Position numbers and translations under genes: made by a program | Source of the DNA: an uncultured Ruminococcus sp. | GTDB lineage: Bacteria > Bacillota > Clostridia > Oscillospirales > Acutalibacteraceae | Assembly (NCBI GenBank): GCA_902766885.1 | Contig: CACXFS010000009.1 | Span: forward strand, 1-61,183 | Reading direction: 5' to 3' | Length of the DNA stretch: 61,183 nucleotides | Shown: in pieces, positions 53,901-61,183 of the stretch | How the letters are laid out: each line of letters begins with the position of its first letter | Numbering within the stretch: position 1 is the stretch's first letter | Notes under the pieces: model-generated | Database searches by the model: none | What the model saw: the letters and a program-made list of their open reading frames with translations, nothing else | Told to the model about the DNA's origin: nothing

Positions 53901-54123
53901 TCCAAGTGTTCCGAGTACACCTGACGAGCCAAATAAAAACGGTATTTCAAACAATTCGGGCACATCAAATAACTGCGGAAATACCGGAACTGTAAAAACC
54001 GTCGGAGCAATCCAGACAGGCGACGACAGAAATTATTATTACCTGCTCGCTTCTCTGATTGTAAGCGGACTTACTCTTTACGGTACGGTTAGTTATCGAA
54101 AAAGAAAAAGAACAGATAAATAA
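50992..54123 (+). CDS. von Willebrand A-domain surface protein with Cys-bearing Pro/Thr repeats
   Basis: 1043 aa. A signal peptide (~1-34) is followed by a vWA domain (~115-430) with an intact MIDAS, LILDVSGSMND (D122, S124, S126), and VLMSDGAPTLGS. Beta-rich Ig/pilin-like domains run to about 830. Residues 839-942 are eight 13-residue units of the form EPTTEPICTTEPT. The C-terminus has GAIQTGDD, a hydrophobic helix and RKRKRTDK, a sorting-signal-like layout with QTGD in place of LPxTG. Probably a cell-wall adhesin or pilus tip; no sortase gene is in the window. Confidence 0.85.
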   Translation: MITQFKSAKRFTSILICVTMLMSCCTLFANSVAAEETDVTRISDYSTMNEWKNYFGYDIKSTEKEGSVWTDKTVLTDSSALGNSGISMNSNDDFLVALSAIASNKSVKVYSNMPTDTMLILDVSGSMNDDEGHNDLAEEMVDAANDSIADLLSSNKYSRIGVVLYSGASSGASTDDAVLVLPLDRYTTSSDGKYLSYTVTTSGGRHPSTTETVSIDSDVKIEKTGEKPKSVSKEVVGATYIQKGVILAMKQFTAESNTTTVDDPELGTLQRKPVMVLMSDGAPTLGSTDFTKPNQHNIGTGSSTNTALGFVSQLSSAYAKHQITEKYNSDCLFYTLGLGVGSDSVAVSVLNPSNSSDEINSLWKNYNSANTGENITVPNSTEGDSPYSVTKISQTLEQNYVDGFFKVDASSKDKAADLKKAFAGIVGAIKLRSHYFPTYVTDSENTSGYVTFTDQIGEYMEVTDMKGLLLNNTLYSGAELARNFSISDELASAVQSQLGLSDIGTAKSLISIACEHNQISYSSETEFSNYIGWYANAKGEYLGFWDDGIDTSLDDETQPAYIIKSYLYCGKVGEEQGVSSSDLRYAIVQVKESIANGEQTVSFAVPAALLPVVSYNVTLDKNDNISDLVISGAKEPVRLVYGVGLKEEINEQTIRDIVSEDYLAKNTNADGSINFYTNKFEADNSTGFDKVNTISDFIPSKQNPKFYCLEDSPVYSDDKGTLLKGNMDSDAEYYCACTVYEIKDGSAQAKTAYKALSKHALKSAKQKDDGTWYIPSGSANVNSDNVTEKAENRTETLKYSNAPFVNYQSDEDFSICSALGNNGKLTMQDKYVEPTKPTEPTTEPICTTEPTEPTTEPICTTEPTEPTTEPICTTEPTEPTTEPICTTKPTEPTTEPICTTEPTEPTTEPICTTEPTEPTTEPICTTEPTEPTTVPICTTEPTKPTEPTTATVPTVTTEPVLPSNPIKPTNPSVPSTPDEPNKNGISNNSGTSNNCGNTGTVKTVGAIQTGDDRNYYYLLASLIVSGLTLYGTVSYRKRKRTDK
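53506..53817 (+). repeat. Coding tandem repeat, eight 39-bp units
   Basis: Eight in-frame 39-bp units encode EPTTEPICTTEPT with few substitutions (one Lys, one Val). Third-position differences are scattered, and adjacent units such as 5 to 7 are nearly identical, suggesting recent unequal exchange. Confidence 0.9.
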
Positions 54124-54139
54124 TAACATTTAACTAATA

Positions 54140-54175
54140 AATAAGCTGTCGCACAAAAATTTGCGACAGCTTATT
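54140..54175 (+). terminator. Rho-independent terminator of the vWA protein gene
   Basis: A perfect 14-bp stem (54140-54153 with 54162-54175, core AAGCTGTCGCA) around an 8-nt loop. Confidence 0.8.
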
Positions 54176-54204
54176 CTATACATATCAGATTAATGCAAAA
54201 CAAA

Positions 54205-54330
54205 TTATTCTGTGCTGCGTCCGTTGAAAAAATTTTCAAAATCTTGCGAGCCGTATTGACCTCTTGTAATTTCTATTGCTTCTTCATAACAAGGGGATAT
54301 GCACTTTTGTGTGATTTTTAGGCAAAAAAG
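54205..54330 (-). pseudogene. Possible gene-end remnant
   Basis: An open minus-strand frame ends in TAA at 54205-54207 with plausible coding character (CYEEAIEITRGQYGSQDFEN), but it has no start codon or ribosome site and the upstream part runs into a terminator. I do not recognise the family. It may be chance. Confidence 0.2.
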
Positions 54331-54354
54331 GATATACCCGAAACGGATACATCC
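54324..54354 (-). terminator. Rho-independent terminator of the SDR gene
   Basis: On the minus strand GGATGTATCC pairs with GGGTATATCC (two G-U) around a 5-nt loop and is followed by six T's. Confidence 0.75.
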
Positions 54355-54383
54355 TTTAGTTTGATTATTATATATATCGAAAA

Positions 54384-55142
54384 TTAAAGCGATGCGCCGA
54401 AGTCGCTGACAACAATCTGACCTGTAAGAGCCTTCGAACTGTCTGATGCGAAAAATTCAATGATGTTTGCAACATCTTCAGCCATACAGGGCTTTATTTT
54501 AAGGTCAGCATGCTTGTTCATTGCGCCCATCATACGCATATCAAGATTTTCGGGCTTCATACTCATTGTCATAGGTGTAACAATAGTACCCGGACAAATT
54601 GCATTACAGCGAATGTACTTGTCTGCAAGCAACAGAGCAGTGTGCTTTGTGATGCCGATAATTGCAGATTTTGTCGAAACATAGGCCGCACCGCCGCCAC
54701 CGTTTACACCTGCAACAGATGCAACGTTGACAATTGATGCGCCCTCTTTCATATACTCAAGAGCCGCACGAATGCACTGCATTGTACCAATCTGGTTGAT
54801 TGAAACTATTTTCTGTATTTCAACGTCGTCAAACTTGTCGATGGGAGCAAGCCCTGTGTCAAGAACGCCTGCGTTGTTTACGAGAATGTCAATTCCGCCG
54901 AACTTGTCGACAGCGGCTTTCATAAGATTTTTACAATCTTCGTCCTTTGAAATGTCAGTTGGAACGGTCAGAACATTGCCGCCCTCTGCTTTGATTTTCT
55001 CAGCAACCTCGTCAAGCGCAGCCTGACGGCGTGCGCTGATTACAACATTTGCACCGCTTTTTGCAAACAGCATAGCTGTTGCAGCACCTACTCCCGAGTT
55101 GCCTCCTGTAATGACAGCAGTTTTACCGTTTAAGTTATTCAT
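54384..55142 (-). CDS. SDR-family NAD(P)-dependent oxidoreductase
   Basis: A 252-aa classical short-chain dehydrogenase. The cofactor motif is VITGGNSGVGAATAML, NNAGV is at about residue 90, and the catalytic Ser-Tyr-Lys lies in VNVASVAG and AAYVSTKSA. It resembles 3-oxoacyl-ACP reductases and glucose/steroid dehydrogenases; substrate unknown. Monocistronic with GGAGG before the ATG. Confidence 0.9.
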   Translation of the reverse strand: MNNLNGKTAVITGGNSGVGAATAMLFAKSGANVVISARRQAALDEVAEKIKAEGGNVLTVPTDISKDEDCKNLMKAAVDKFGGIDILVNNAGVLDTGLAPIDKFDDVEIQKIVSINQIGTMQCIRAALEYMKEGASIVNVASVAGVNGGGGAAYVSTKSAIIGITKHTALLLADKYIRCNAICPGTIVTPMTMSMKPENLDMRMMGAMNKHADLKIKPCMAEDVANIIEFFASDSSKALTGQIVVSDFGASL

Positions 55143-55593
55143 ACAAAAAAACCTCCGTTTGTTTACGTTTATTATCTAATTATTATATCACGTATTTCTG
55201 TGTATTTCAAGTACGACGTTTGTATAACAAATAAAAATTTCTTTATTAATTTCCTTTGTATTGTGATATAGACGACGAGCAAAGAAGAATTGAAAACCGC
55301 CTTGGCAGATATATCGTTTGTTTGTGCAATTACATAAGGGCAAAGCGTCAGCCTTGAAATCGTTTTGTCATGCAATCAGAAAACCTCTGTTATCTGAAAT
55401 TAAATGTTATCATTTAATATATTAAGTAAAATATTTGTATAAAATTCGTAAATATTTCTTCTTGTGAAATTTGATTTTATACAAAATGTCATTTTATGAC
55501 TATGCAATGGGTAAGAAACGGATATTAATTTCTATTGCTCAGCGCTATAATTAAATTAAGCCTTTTAGCAAAACTAACAGGAGGGATTAATCT
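55143..55593. other. Intergenic region before the starch-scaffold operon, with a GTCA-loop hairpin
   Basis: A 450-bp stretch without a gene. The hairpin at 55341-55356 (CAAAGC-GTCA-GCCTTG) has the same GTCA loop as the two MITE-like elements, with a different stem sequence. A -10-like TATAAT at 55546-55551 without a good -35 probably belongs to the downstream operon. AGGAGGG lies just before its ATG. Confidence 0.45.
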
Positions 55594-58458
55594 ATGAAAC
55601 ACAAATCTATAAAGTCAATAAGCTTTATTCTTGCACTTTTGCTTGTGATTCTCCAATGCGGAGTTCTTTCGGTAAATGCTGCAAGCTCATCAAAAGGCAA
55701 AACGGTTTACTTTAAACTTCCCGACGAATGGAAGGGCAGAGTAGACGCAAACACAGGCGAGGAAATTCTCCCTGCAGCATATGTTGCAGGCGGCACCGAC
55801 GGTCAGCACGTTCCGTGGGTAGGCGAGCATATGACTCTCGTTGACGAGGCAAACGACATATGGTCATATACAATTCCGGGTGACCAGACGTTAATTAACT
55901 TTAACACAGGTCAGCAGAGAGACTGGCAGACAGTTGACCTTGCAATTCCGGGTGGCGATATGATTTTCCTGATTGATAACGGTGCAGGTACAAAAACTGC
56001 AACAGGTCATTGGGAGCCGTACAATACAGACGAGCCGAGAGTTGCAATCAGCACAGGTGTTTTCCAGTTTGTAGGCGAGGTTACAATCAACCTCTATTGC
56101 TATAACTGCGACAACGCTTATTACACCGTTGACGGCGGTGAGGCTGTTGCATTTGAAAACGGACAGGCTGTTACAATCGGCGGCGACACTGCTCCGTTAT
56201 CATCAACAAATATCACTCTTACTGCTGTTAAGGGCGAAGAATCATATTCGTATGAATACACCTTTAACAAGAACAATTCACGCACGGTTTATGCAAAGAA
56301 CAGCGCAGGCTGGGACGACGTATATGTTCACTACTGGGGCGGCGAGTCAACCTCCGTATGGCCGGGCGTTAAGATGAAGCGTTACGCAGATTCCGAGGAC
56401 GTTTACTACTGCGAAATCCCGTCAAAATCAACTAACTACAAATTCAACAACGGCGGCAAGGAAGGCGAGTCAGCAAGTGAACAGACAGTAAACCTTGCAA
56501 CTCAGGATATTGTTGAGGGCGTTTCAGAGGTATATGTAATAAATCCTCTTGTTGAGGGTGAAAGCGCAAATTCGGGTGAATACGTTACTCTTGACAGAGC
56601 GCTGTCAGACGAGCCTGTAGAAGGTATGCCGATTATTTCGGTCGAAAACTGCGCTCCTGCACTCGGCGAAGAATTTGCACTCAACGTAAATCTTCAGAAT
56701 GTTCCGCAGGTAAGCGGTTACGTTATAAATCTTGCTTTTGACAAAAACGTAATTGCTCCCGTAAATGAAAGCACAGTTATTTCTTCAACACTCGGCGACG
56801 TTATTACAAATGTAAAATCAAACGGCGAGCTTACCTTGGTATGCTCAGGTGCAGACGCTGTTGATTATACAGAAGAATCCTTGCTTGTTTCAGTTCCGTT
56901 CAAGGTTACGGCAACAGAAACAAAGCAGATTAAGGTATCTGTTAAGGTTGCCGATATGTTCGCAGATGAAAATACAGAAGTGTCGTTCCCGTCATCAAAC
57001 CTCGTTGCAGGCAAGATTACAGTCGGTGTTGACAAGTCTGTTTTAAAGGAAAAGCTTGATTATATAAACGGTCTTGACGAAAGCAAATTTACAGCAGTTA
57101 CATATCAGAACGCTGTAACAGCGGCTAAAAATGCACAGGCTGTTTACGAGTCGGTAACTTCAACACAGGACGTTGTTGACGCTCAGGTTGAGCTTTTAAC
57201 ACAGGCAATCGACGCACTTGTTGAAACACAGGGCGACGGTAACTACTTCTACTTCAAGAACACCACAGGCTGGGACGAAGTTTACGCTTACTGGTGGGGA
57301 AGTGCCGAGGCTTGCCCTGCGTTCCCCGGAATCAAGGCAACACCCGTTGCTGGCAGAGAAGGCTACTACTGCGTTGAGCTTCCCGAGGACGCAACAGGTC
57401 TTAACTTCAACAACGGTAAGGCAGGAAACGAAGGCGGTCAGCAGACTGACAGCATTACAGGCGATAAGCTTACAATCGGAAATATCTTTATTCCTGACCC
57501 CGAAGATTACTACGAAAAGAACGGCGGTTTACGTTTCAGAGGAGTATCCGAAAAATACGTTCCCAATATCTTCTATTTCAGAAACACCGTTGAATGGGAA
57601 ACAGTATATGCTTATTGGTGGGGCGGTACAGTTGCTTGTCCTGCATTCCCCGGAATACCCGCAACAAAGGTTGAGGGTACAACCAACCTCTATTCCGTTC
57701 AGCTTCCCGAGGACGCAACAGGTCTTAACTTCAACAGCGGCAAGGCAGGAAACGAGGGTGGTCAGCAGACCGACAGCATTACCGGCGAAAAGCTCATCTT
57801 AGGTAATGTGTTTATACCCGACCCCGACGATTACTACGAAAAGAACGGCGGCTTACGTTTCAGAGGCGTATCCGAGAAATACGTTCCCAACACAATCTAC
57901 TTCAAGAATGTTATGAACTGGGATGAGGTTTATGCATACTGGTGGGGCAGCACAACAAGCGAATGTCTGCCGTTCCCCGGAATCAAGCCCAGAAAGCTTG
58001 CCGGAACAGACGACATTTACTATGTAACCTTCCCCGAGGACGCAACAGGCTTTAACTTCAGCAACGGTAAGCCCGGCAGTGACGGCGGCGAGCAGACATC
58101 AAGCATCAGCAAATTTGAACGTGGCAAGATTCTGATTATCGACCCCGACAGCGCCTATGAGAAGAACGGAGGTATAAGATACGACGCATATTATGACATT
58201 CTTGAAAAATATACGACAGGTCTTGACGTTCTTATCGGTGATGTAAATATGGACGGCGTAGTAAACGTTACAGACGCAACATTAATTCAGAAAGTTGCTG
58301 TTTCGGTATTGACTATTGATGATGTTCAGACTTTTGCGGCTGATGTAAACGGCGACGGTGAAATAAATGTTGTTGACTCTACATTAATTCAGAAGTACAG
58401 TGCTGAGCTTGAAACAGAGTCAAAAACCGGAACATATGAAAAATACTTTGCAGCATAA
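55594..58458 (+). CDS. Starch-binding scaffold protein with cohesin-like and dockerin domains
   Basis: 954 aa. Signal peptide (~1-30), a starch-binding-like N-terminal domain (~36-145), a small beta domain (~155-228), a CBM26-type module (~232-300, AGWDDVYVHYWGG), a cohesin-like domain (~345-478: PALGEEFALNVNLQNVPQVS, GYVINLAFDKNVIAPV), a FIVAR helix domain (~482-545), three more CBM26 modules (~549-632, 657-740, 766-840; TTGWDEVYAYWWG and variants) and a C-terminal type-I dockerin (~880-938: GDVNMDGVVNVTDATLIQ, ADVNGDGEINVVDSTLIQ). No catalytic domain. It would bind starch, recruit a dockerin enzyme and itself dock onto another cohesin, as in amylosomes. It shares a transcript with the phosphatase 16 bp downstream. 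Confidence 0.85.
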   Translation: MKHKSIKSISFILALLLVILQCGVLSVNAASSSKGKTVYFKLPDEWKGRVDANTGEEILPAAYVAGGTDGQHVPWVGEHMTLVDEANDIWSYTIPGDQTLINFNTGQQRDWQTVDLAIPGGDMIFLIDNGAGTKTATGHWEPYNTDEPRVAISTGVFQFVGEVTINLYCYNCDNAYYTVDGGEAVAFENGQAVTIGGDTAPLSSTNITLTAVKGEESYSYEYTFNKNNSRTVYAKNSAGWDDVYVHYWGGESTSVWPGVKMKRYADSEDVYYCEIPSKSTNYKFNNGGKEGESASEQTVNLATQDIVEGVSEVYVINPLVEGESANSGEYVTLDRALSDEPVEGMPIISVENCAPALGEEFALNVNLQNVPQVSGYVINLAFDKNVIAPVNESTVISSTLGDVITNVKSNGELTLVCSGADAVDYTEESLLVSVPFKVTATETKQIKVSVKVADMFADENTEVSFPSSNLVAGKITVGVDKSVLKEKLDYINGLDESKFTAVTYQNAVTAAKNAQAVYESVTSTQDVVDAQVELLTQAIDALVETQGDGNYFYFKNTTGWDEVYAYWWGSAEACPAFPGIKATPVAGREGYYCVELPEDATGLNFNNGKAGNEGGQQTDSITGDKLTIGNIFIPDPEDYYEKNGGLRFRGVSEKYVPNIFYFRNTVEWETVYAYWWGGTVACPAFPGIPATKVEGTTNLYSVQLPEDATGLNFNSGKAGNEGGQQTDSITGEKLILGNVFIPDPDDYYEKNGGLRFRGVSEKYVPNTIYFKNVMNWDEVYAYWWGSTTSECLPFPGIKPRKLAGTDDIYYVTFPEDATGFNFSNGKPGSDGGEQTSSISKFERGKILIIDPDSAYEKNGGIRYDAYYDILEKYTTGLDVLIGDVNMDGVVNVTDATLIQKVAVSVLTIDDVQTFAADVNGDGEINVVDSTLIQKYSAELETESKTGTYEKYFAA

Positions 58459-58474
58459 AGAGAGGAGGAGTAAA

Positions 58475-60214
58475 ATGACCAAATTTAAAAAGATAGTTTC
58501 AGGTGCGCTTACTCTTGCATTTTCGGCTACCGTAATGTTTTCTTCCATTCCTTCTGCGTTTGCGTTGGAAAACTGGAGCACGATAAGAACTGATTTTTCA
58601 AAAGTAATGCTTGCTCCCGGCGCTGATGAATCACAGCTTAATTTTGCTTGGTATTCAACAGAAGACTCCGTGCCTGTCGTTCAGATAGTAAAGGATGAAG
58701 AAGAATTTGCCGATGCAGGCTTATTCACCGGTACAATTTCAACAGCATACAGAAATGCTGAAACAGGTACGCAGTACTTCTCAAACAAGGTAACTGCAAC
58801 AGGACTTGAACCGAATACTTCTTATAAGTACAGATATAAAACAGGTGACGGCGCTTGGAGTGAAACCTATTCCTATAATACTCAGAGCAGTGAAAACGGC
58901 TTTGGCTTTATCGCAGTGGGTGACGTTCAGATAGGCGTAGGCAACGGCGGCTCCGAGCAGGACACAGAAAGATGGGAAAATACACTCAGCCTTGCAATCG
59001 AAAAAATGCCTGACGCAAGCTTTATAATGTCAATGGGCGATCAGGTTGACGGAAACAAGGAAGAGGACCAGTACGCAGGCTTTATGTATCCCGAGCTTCT
59101 CAGAAGTATGCCGATTTCAACGCTTGCAGGCAACCACGACTGCGACGTTCCCAACCTTACATGGCACTTCAACAACCCCAATCAGACAAAATACGGCGAA
59201 ACAAATGCAGGCGGTGACTACTACTATTCATACGGCGATTTGCTTGTAATTTCTCTTAACTCAAACGCCGTTTTAAAGTCAACCAAGAGCAACAATGCAA
59301 TAGCTGTTGAACACAGAAAATGCATTGAAGAAGCAATTGCATCCAATCCTTATGCAAAGTGGAGAGTAATTGACTTCCATCAGGATATTTACGGTTATCC
59401 CGACCACTACAGCGACGCAGAGGTAAGCAAGTGCCGTGAACAGCTTTATCCGATAATCGACGATTATGATATTGACGTTGTTTTAACAGGTCACGGTCAT
59501 AACTACACACGTTCCTATCAGATGGAGAACAATTCCACAGTAAAGGCTGACGGTGTTGATTATAATGCTTCAGACGTAACTGTTCAGAATCCAGACGGTA
59601 CTGTTTACTTTGAACTAAGCACAGCAGCCAGCAAGAACTATGAGAATAACAAACCGGGCTACAACAACCACATTGCAAAGTCATTTGCAGTAAATATGGT
59701 TCAGTCATATTCACTTGTAAAGGTAACCTCCGAGTCGTTCACAATCGAAACCTATCGAACAGACACAAATGAAATGTACGACAGCTACACGATTAACAAG
59801 AGCGACAGAGCAAAGCTTGACGAGTCAATCAGTAAGGCTGAAAGTATGATTGCAAGCGGAGAATATTCGGGCGTTAAGCTTGAAAATCTTAAAGCTGCTC
59901 TTGAAACAGCAAAGCTTGTTCAGGCTGAAACAGCCGAAAACGGCGAACTTGCCAAGGCATATGACGCTGCTGTTGTACTCGACGAGGCAATCAACGATAT
60001 GAAGCCTGTTCTTTACGGTGACGTAAACGGCGACGGTGACGTAAGAATAAACGATGCAATTGTGCTCCAAAAGTACCTTGCAGGTCAGGACGTTTCGTTA
60101 AGCAAACGCCAGCTTGAAGCTGCCGCAGTTGTAAGCGACGGTGAGCCGACAGTTAAAGACGTTACCCGTATCCAGCAGTATCTTGCAGAGATAATTCCTT
60201 CGCTTAATAAATAA
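58475..60214 (+). CDS. Secreted purple-acid-phosphatase-like enzyme with dockerin
   Basis: 579 aa. Signal peptide (~1-30), an N-terminal Fn3-like PAP domain (~35-140, VTATGLEPNTSYKYRYKTGD) and a metallophosphoesterase domain (~145-430) with metal motifs GDVQIG, SMGDQVDG, LAGNHDCD, DFHQDIYG and LTGHGHNYTRS. A helical FIVAR-like segment (~450-515) and a dockerin (~520-579) follow. The first dockerin loop (GDVNGDGDVRINDAIVLQ) is normal; the second (VVSDGEPTVKDVTRIQ) has lost several calcium ligands. Start ATG 58475 with GAGGAGG upstream. Probably cleaves phosphate esters outside the cell. Confidence 0.88.
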   Translation: MTKFKKIVSGALTLAFSATVMFSSIPSAFALENWSTIRTDFSKVMLAPGADESQLNFAWYSTEDSVPVVQIVKDEEEFADAGLFTGTISTAYRNAETGTQYFSNKVTATGLEPNTSYKYRYKTGDGAWSETYSYNTQSSENGFGFIAVGDVQIGVGNGGSEQDTERWENTLSLAIEKMPDASFIMSMGDQVDGNKEEDQYAGFMYPELLRSMPISTLAGNHDCDVPNLTWHFNNPNQTKYGETNAGGDYYYSYGDLLVISLNSNAVLKSTKSNNAIAVEHRKCIEEAIASNPYAKWRVIDFHQDIYGYPDHYSDAEVSKCREQLYPIIDDYDIDVVLTGHGHNYTRSYQMENNSTVKADGVDYNASDVTVQNPDGTVYFELSTAASKNYENNKPGYNNHIAKSFAVNMVQSYSLVKVTSESFTIETYRTDTNEMYDSYTINKSDRAKLDESISKAESMIASGEYSGVKLENLKAALETAKLVQAETAENGELAKAYDAAVVLDEAINDMKPVLYGDVNGDGDVRINDAIVLQKYLAGQDVSLSKRQLEAAAVVSDGEPTVKDVTRIQQYLAEIIPSLNK

Positions 60215-60226
60215 TATTTCTCACCC

Positions 60227-60264
60227 AAAAAACTCCGATGACGAATTCGTCATCGGAGTTTTTT
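60227..60264 (+). terminator. Strong rho-independent terminator of the scaffold/phosphatase operon
   Basis: A perfect 38-bp palindrome centred between 60245 and 60246 (arm core ACTCCGATGACGAA) ending in a run of seven T's. Confidence 0.9.
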
Positions 60265-60331
60265 TCTGTTTTTTGTAGTTTTTTGCATGTAAATATGTTA
60301 GAATATAAATGTAAATTAATTGGGGGTGCAG

Positions 60332-61168
60332 ATGATGGAGTATAAATATGAAATAGTAAAATTCAGCGACAAATATCCCGCTAAAATATATCTGCAAAAC
60401 AAACCCGGCAGAAGATGCAACACAAGGCTTCATTGGCACAAGGCTATGGAGTTATTATACTTAATTGACGGTTCTCTGAATATTCTTGATGACGGAAAAG
60501 TTACCGAGCTTAAAAGCAACGATATTTATTTTGTCAATCACGACTGCTTTCATAAAACCTTTACTTCACTGCCTGATGAGAATATAAAATATCTGGTTGT
60601 GTTGCTGTCATACGATAAATTGCTCAAATATTATCCAAACCTTGAACAGCTTGAATTCAGTATCAGTGAGTCCGACTCGGCAATACATAAAATTACGGAT
60701 TTGCTGAATCAGGTTGCTTTGTATTTTGAAGAAAAACCTGTTGGGTACGAGATGAAGATTAATTCGTTGCTGCACGATATATATTTTGTACTTATGTCGG
60801 AATGTGTTTGCGAAAACACTAAGAATACAAGTTCCGCGAGTGACAAAGAGCTTGAGTATGTTAAGACTGCAATTGAGTATATGGGACAGAATTATCTTGA
60901 GAATTTAACGCTGAACGATATAGCAAATAAAATCGGCTTGTCAAGCTCATATTTTTCTCGTTGCTTTAAGAGCATTACAAGAATATCCGTTATGCAGTAT
61001 CTTGCAAATATAAGGCTTGAATCTGCACTCCGTGATATAGTTGATGAAAACAAAACCGTAACCGATGCCGCTTTTGACAATGGTTTCACAAGTGTTAAGT
61101 CATTTATTGAGCTTTGCAAAAAGGTCTACAACTGTACTCCGGGACAATATAAATTTCAGTATCAGTAA
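60332..61168 (+). CDS. AraC-family transcriptional regulator
   Basis: About 278 aa. An N-terminal cupin-like sensor domain (HWHKAMELLYLIDGSLNIL, NDIYFVNHDCFHKTF) and a C-terminal double helix-turn-helix (NLTLNDIANKIGLSSSYFSR, VTDAAFDNGFTSVKSFIELC). Such regulators respond to sugars or related ligands. The start is ATG 60332 (or 60335) after GGGGGTG. It is complete, ending 15 bp before the window edge. A role in controlling the adjacent starch genes is only suggested by proximity. Confidence 0.9.
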   Translation: MMEYKYEIVKFSDKYPAKIYLQNKPGRRCNTRLHWHKAMELLYLIDGSLNILDDGKVTELKSNDIYFVNHDCFHKTFTSLPDENIKYLVVLLSYDKLLKYYPNLEQLEFSISESDSAIHKITDLLNQVALYFEEKPVGYEMKINSLLHDIYFVLMSECVCENTKNTSSASDKELEYVKTAIEYMGQNYLENLTLNDIANKIGLSSSYFSRCFKSITRISVMQYLANIRLESALRDIVDENKTVTDAAFDNGFTSVKSFIELCKKVYNCTPGQYKFQYQ

Positions 61169-61183
61169 ATTTAAGAATAAATA

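Noticed and set aside
53412-53963. Long open frame on the minus strand rich in GSVVQIG repeats
   Set aside because: It is the antisense of the 39-bp coding repeats of the vWA protein; it has no ribosome site and its periodicity only mirrors the sense repeat.
55465-55500. Direct repeats ATTTGATTTTAT / ATGTCATTTTAT before the starch operon as a copy of the 45855-45887 sites
   Set aside because: The period is 17 bp, not 21, the match is imperfect, and the region is AT-rich, so chance is likely.
1-61183. tRNA, rRNA genes and a CRISPR array
   Set aside because: None was recognised by eye on either strand; a tRNAscan or Infernal run would settle it.

Overview
The window comes from a low-to-mid GC, Gram-positive, anaerobic spore-former of the class Clostridia, most likely Ruminococcaceae/Oscillospiraceae. 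This is inferred from the complete spoIIIAA-AH operon, a V-type ATPase operon in place of an F-type one, ackA, Clostridia-type promoters, and five secreted or membrane proteins carrying type-I dockerins, one of which also has a cohesin-like domain and starch-binding modules. That last combination resembles the amylosome lineage around Ruminococcus bromii. I could not run a search, so the species is not assigned.

Layout. 1-255 is the 3' end of a serine recombinase of an integrated element, convergent with the ATPase operon. 350-10764 (minus strand) holds an ACT protein, a UPF0210 protein and nine V-ATPase subunits (G/H-like, C, I, K, F, E, A, B, D). A sigma-A promoter drives it, and its -10 lies inside a perfect 16-bp inverted repeat. 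10946-13766 holds a PHP phosphatase, galU and a zinc-ribbon membrane protein. 14115-21313 (plus strand) holds prfB-apgM and then spoIIIAA-AH behind a good sigma-E promoter. 21399-26478 (minus strand) holds two duplicated secreted proteins, each with two nitrilase domains and a dockerin. 26854-33055 holds small accessory and housekeeping genes, ackA and tmcAL. 33262-35355 is glgB.

35824-41010 is a TetR-controlled six-gene operon: regulator, membrane alpha/beta hydrolase, stand-alone condensation-domain protein, ACP, AMP-ligase and SCP2 protein. It looks like a small lipid-conjugate pathway that I do not recognise. 41295-45887 (minus strand) is another unusual unit: a promoter with two 12-bp direct repeats in two-turn phase, a hairpin that buries the ribosome binding site, a 1184-aa surface protein, a 39-aa acidic peptide missed by length cut-offs, and a membrane-anchored dockerin. 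46080-50691 carries a small basic protein, an ArsC/Spx-like protein and sbcDC. 50992-54123 is a von Willebrand A surface protein with a Cys-containing 13-residue repeat. 54384-55142 is an SDR oxidoreductase. 55594-60214 pairs a starch-binding cohesin/dockerin scaffold with a dockerin-bearing purple-acid-type phosphatase. An AraC regulator ends the window.

Intergenic regions carry several small repeat families: two MITE-like elements with terminal inverted repeats and a shared GTCA-loop hairpin, a third copy of that hairpin, a 29-bp palindrome present twice, and a 350-bp hairpin cluster bounded by inverted repeats. No tRNA, rRNA or CRISPR array was seen. Dockerin proteins from three separate loci (nitrilases, phosphatase, membrane dockerin), together with the cohesin-bearing scaffold, suggest a surface complex whose parts are spread across this region.
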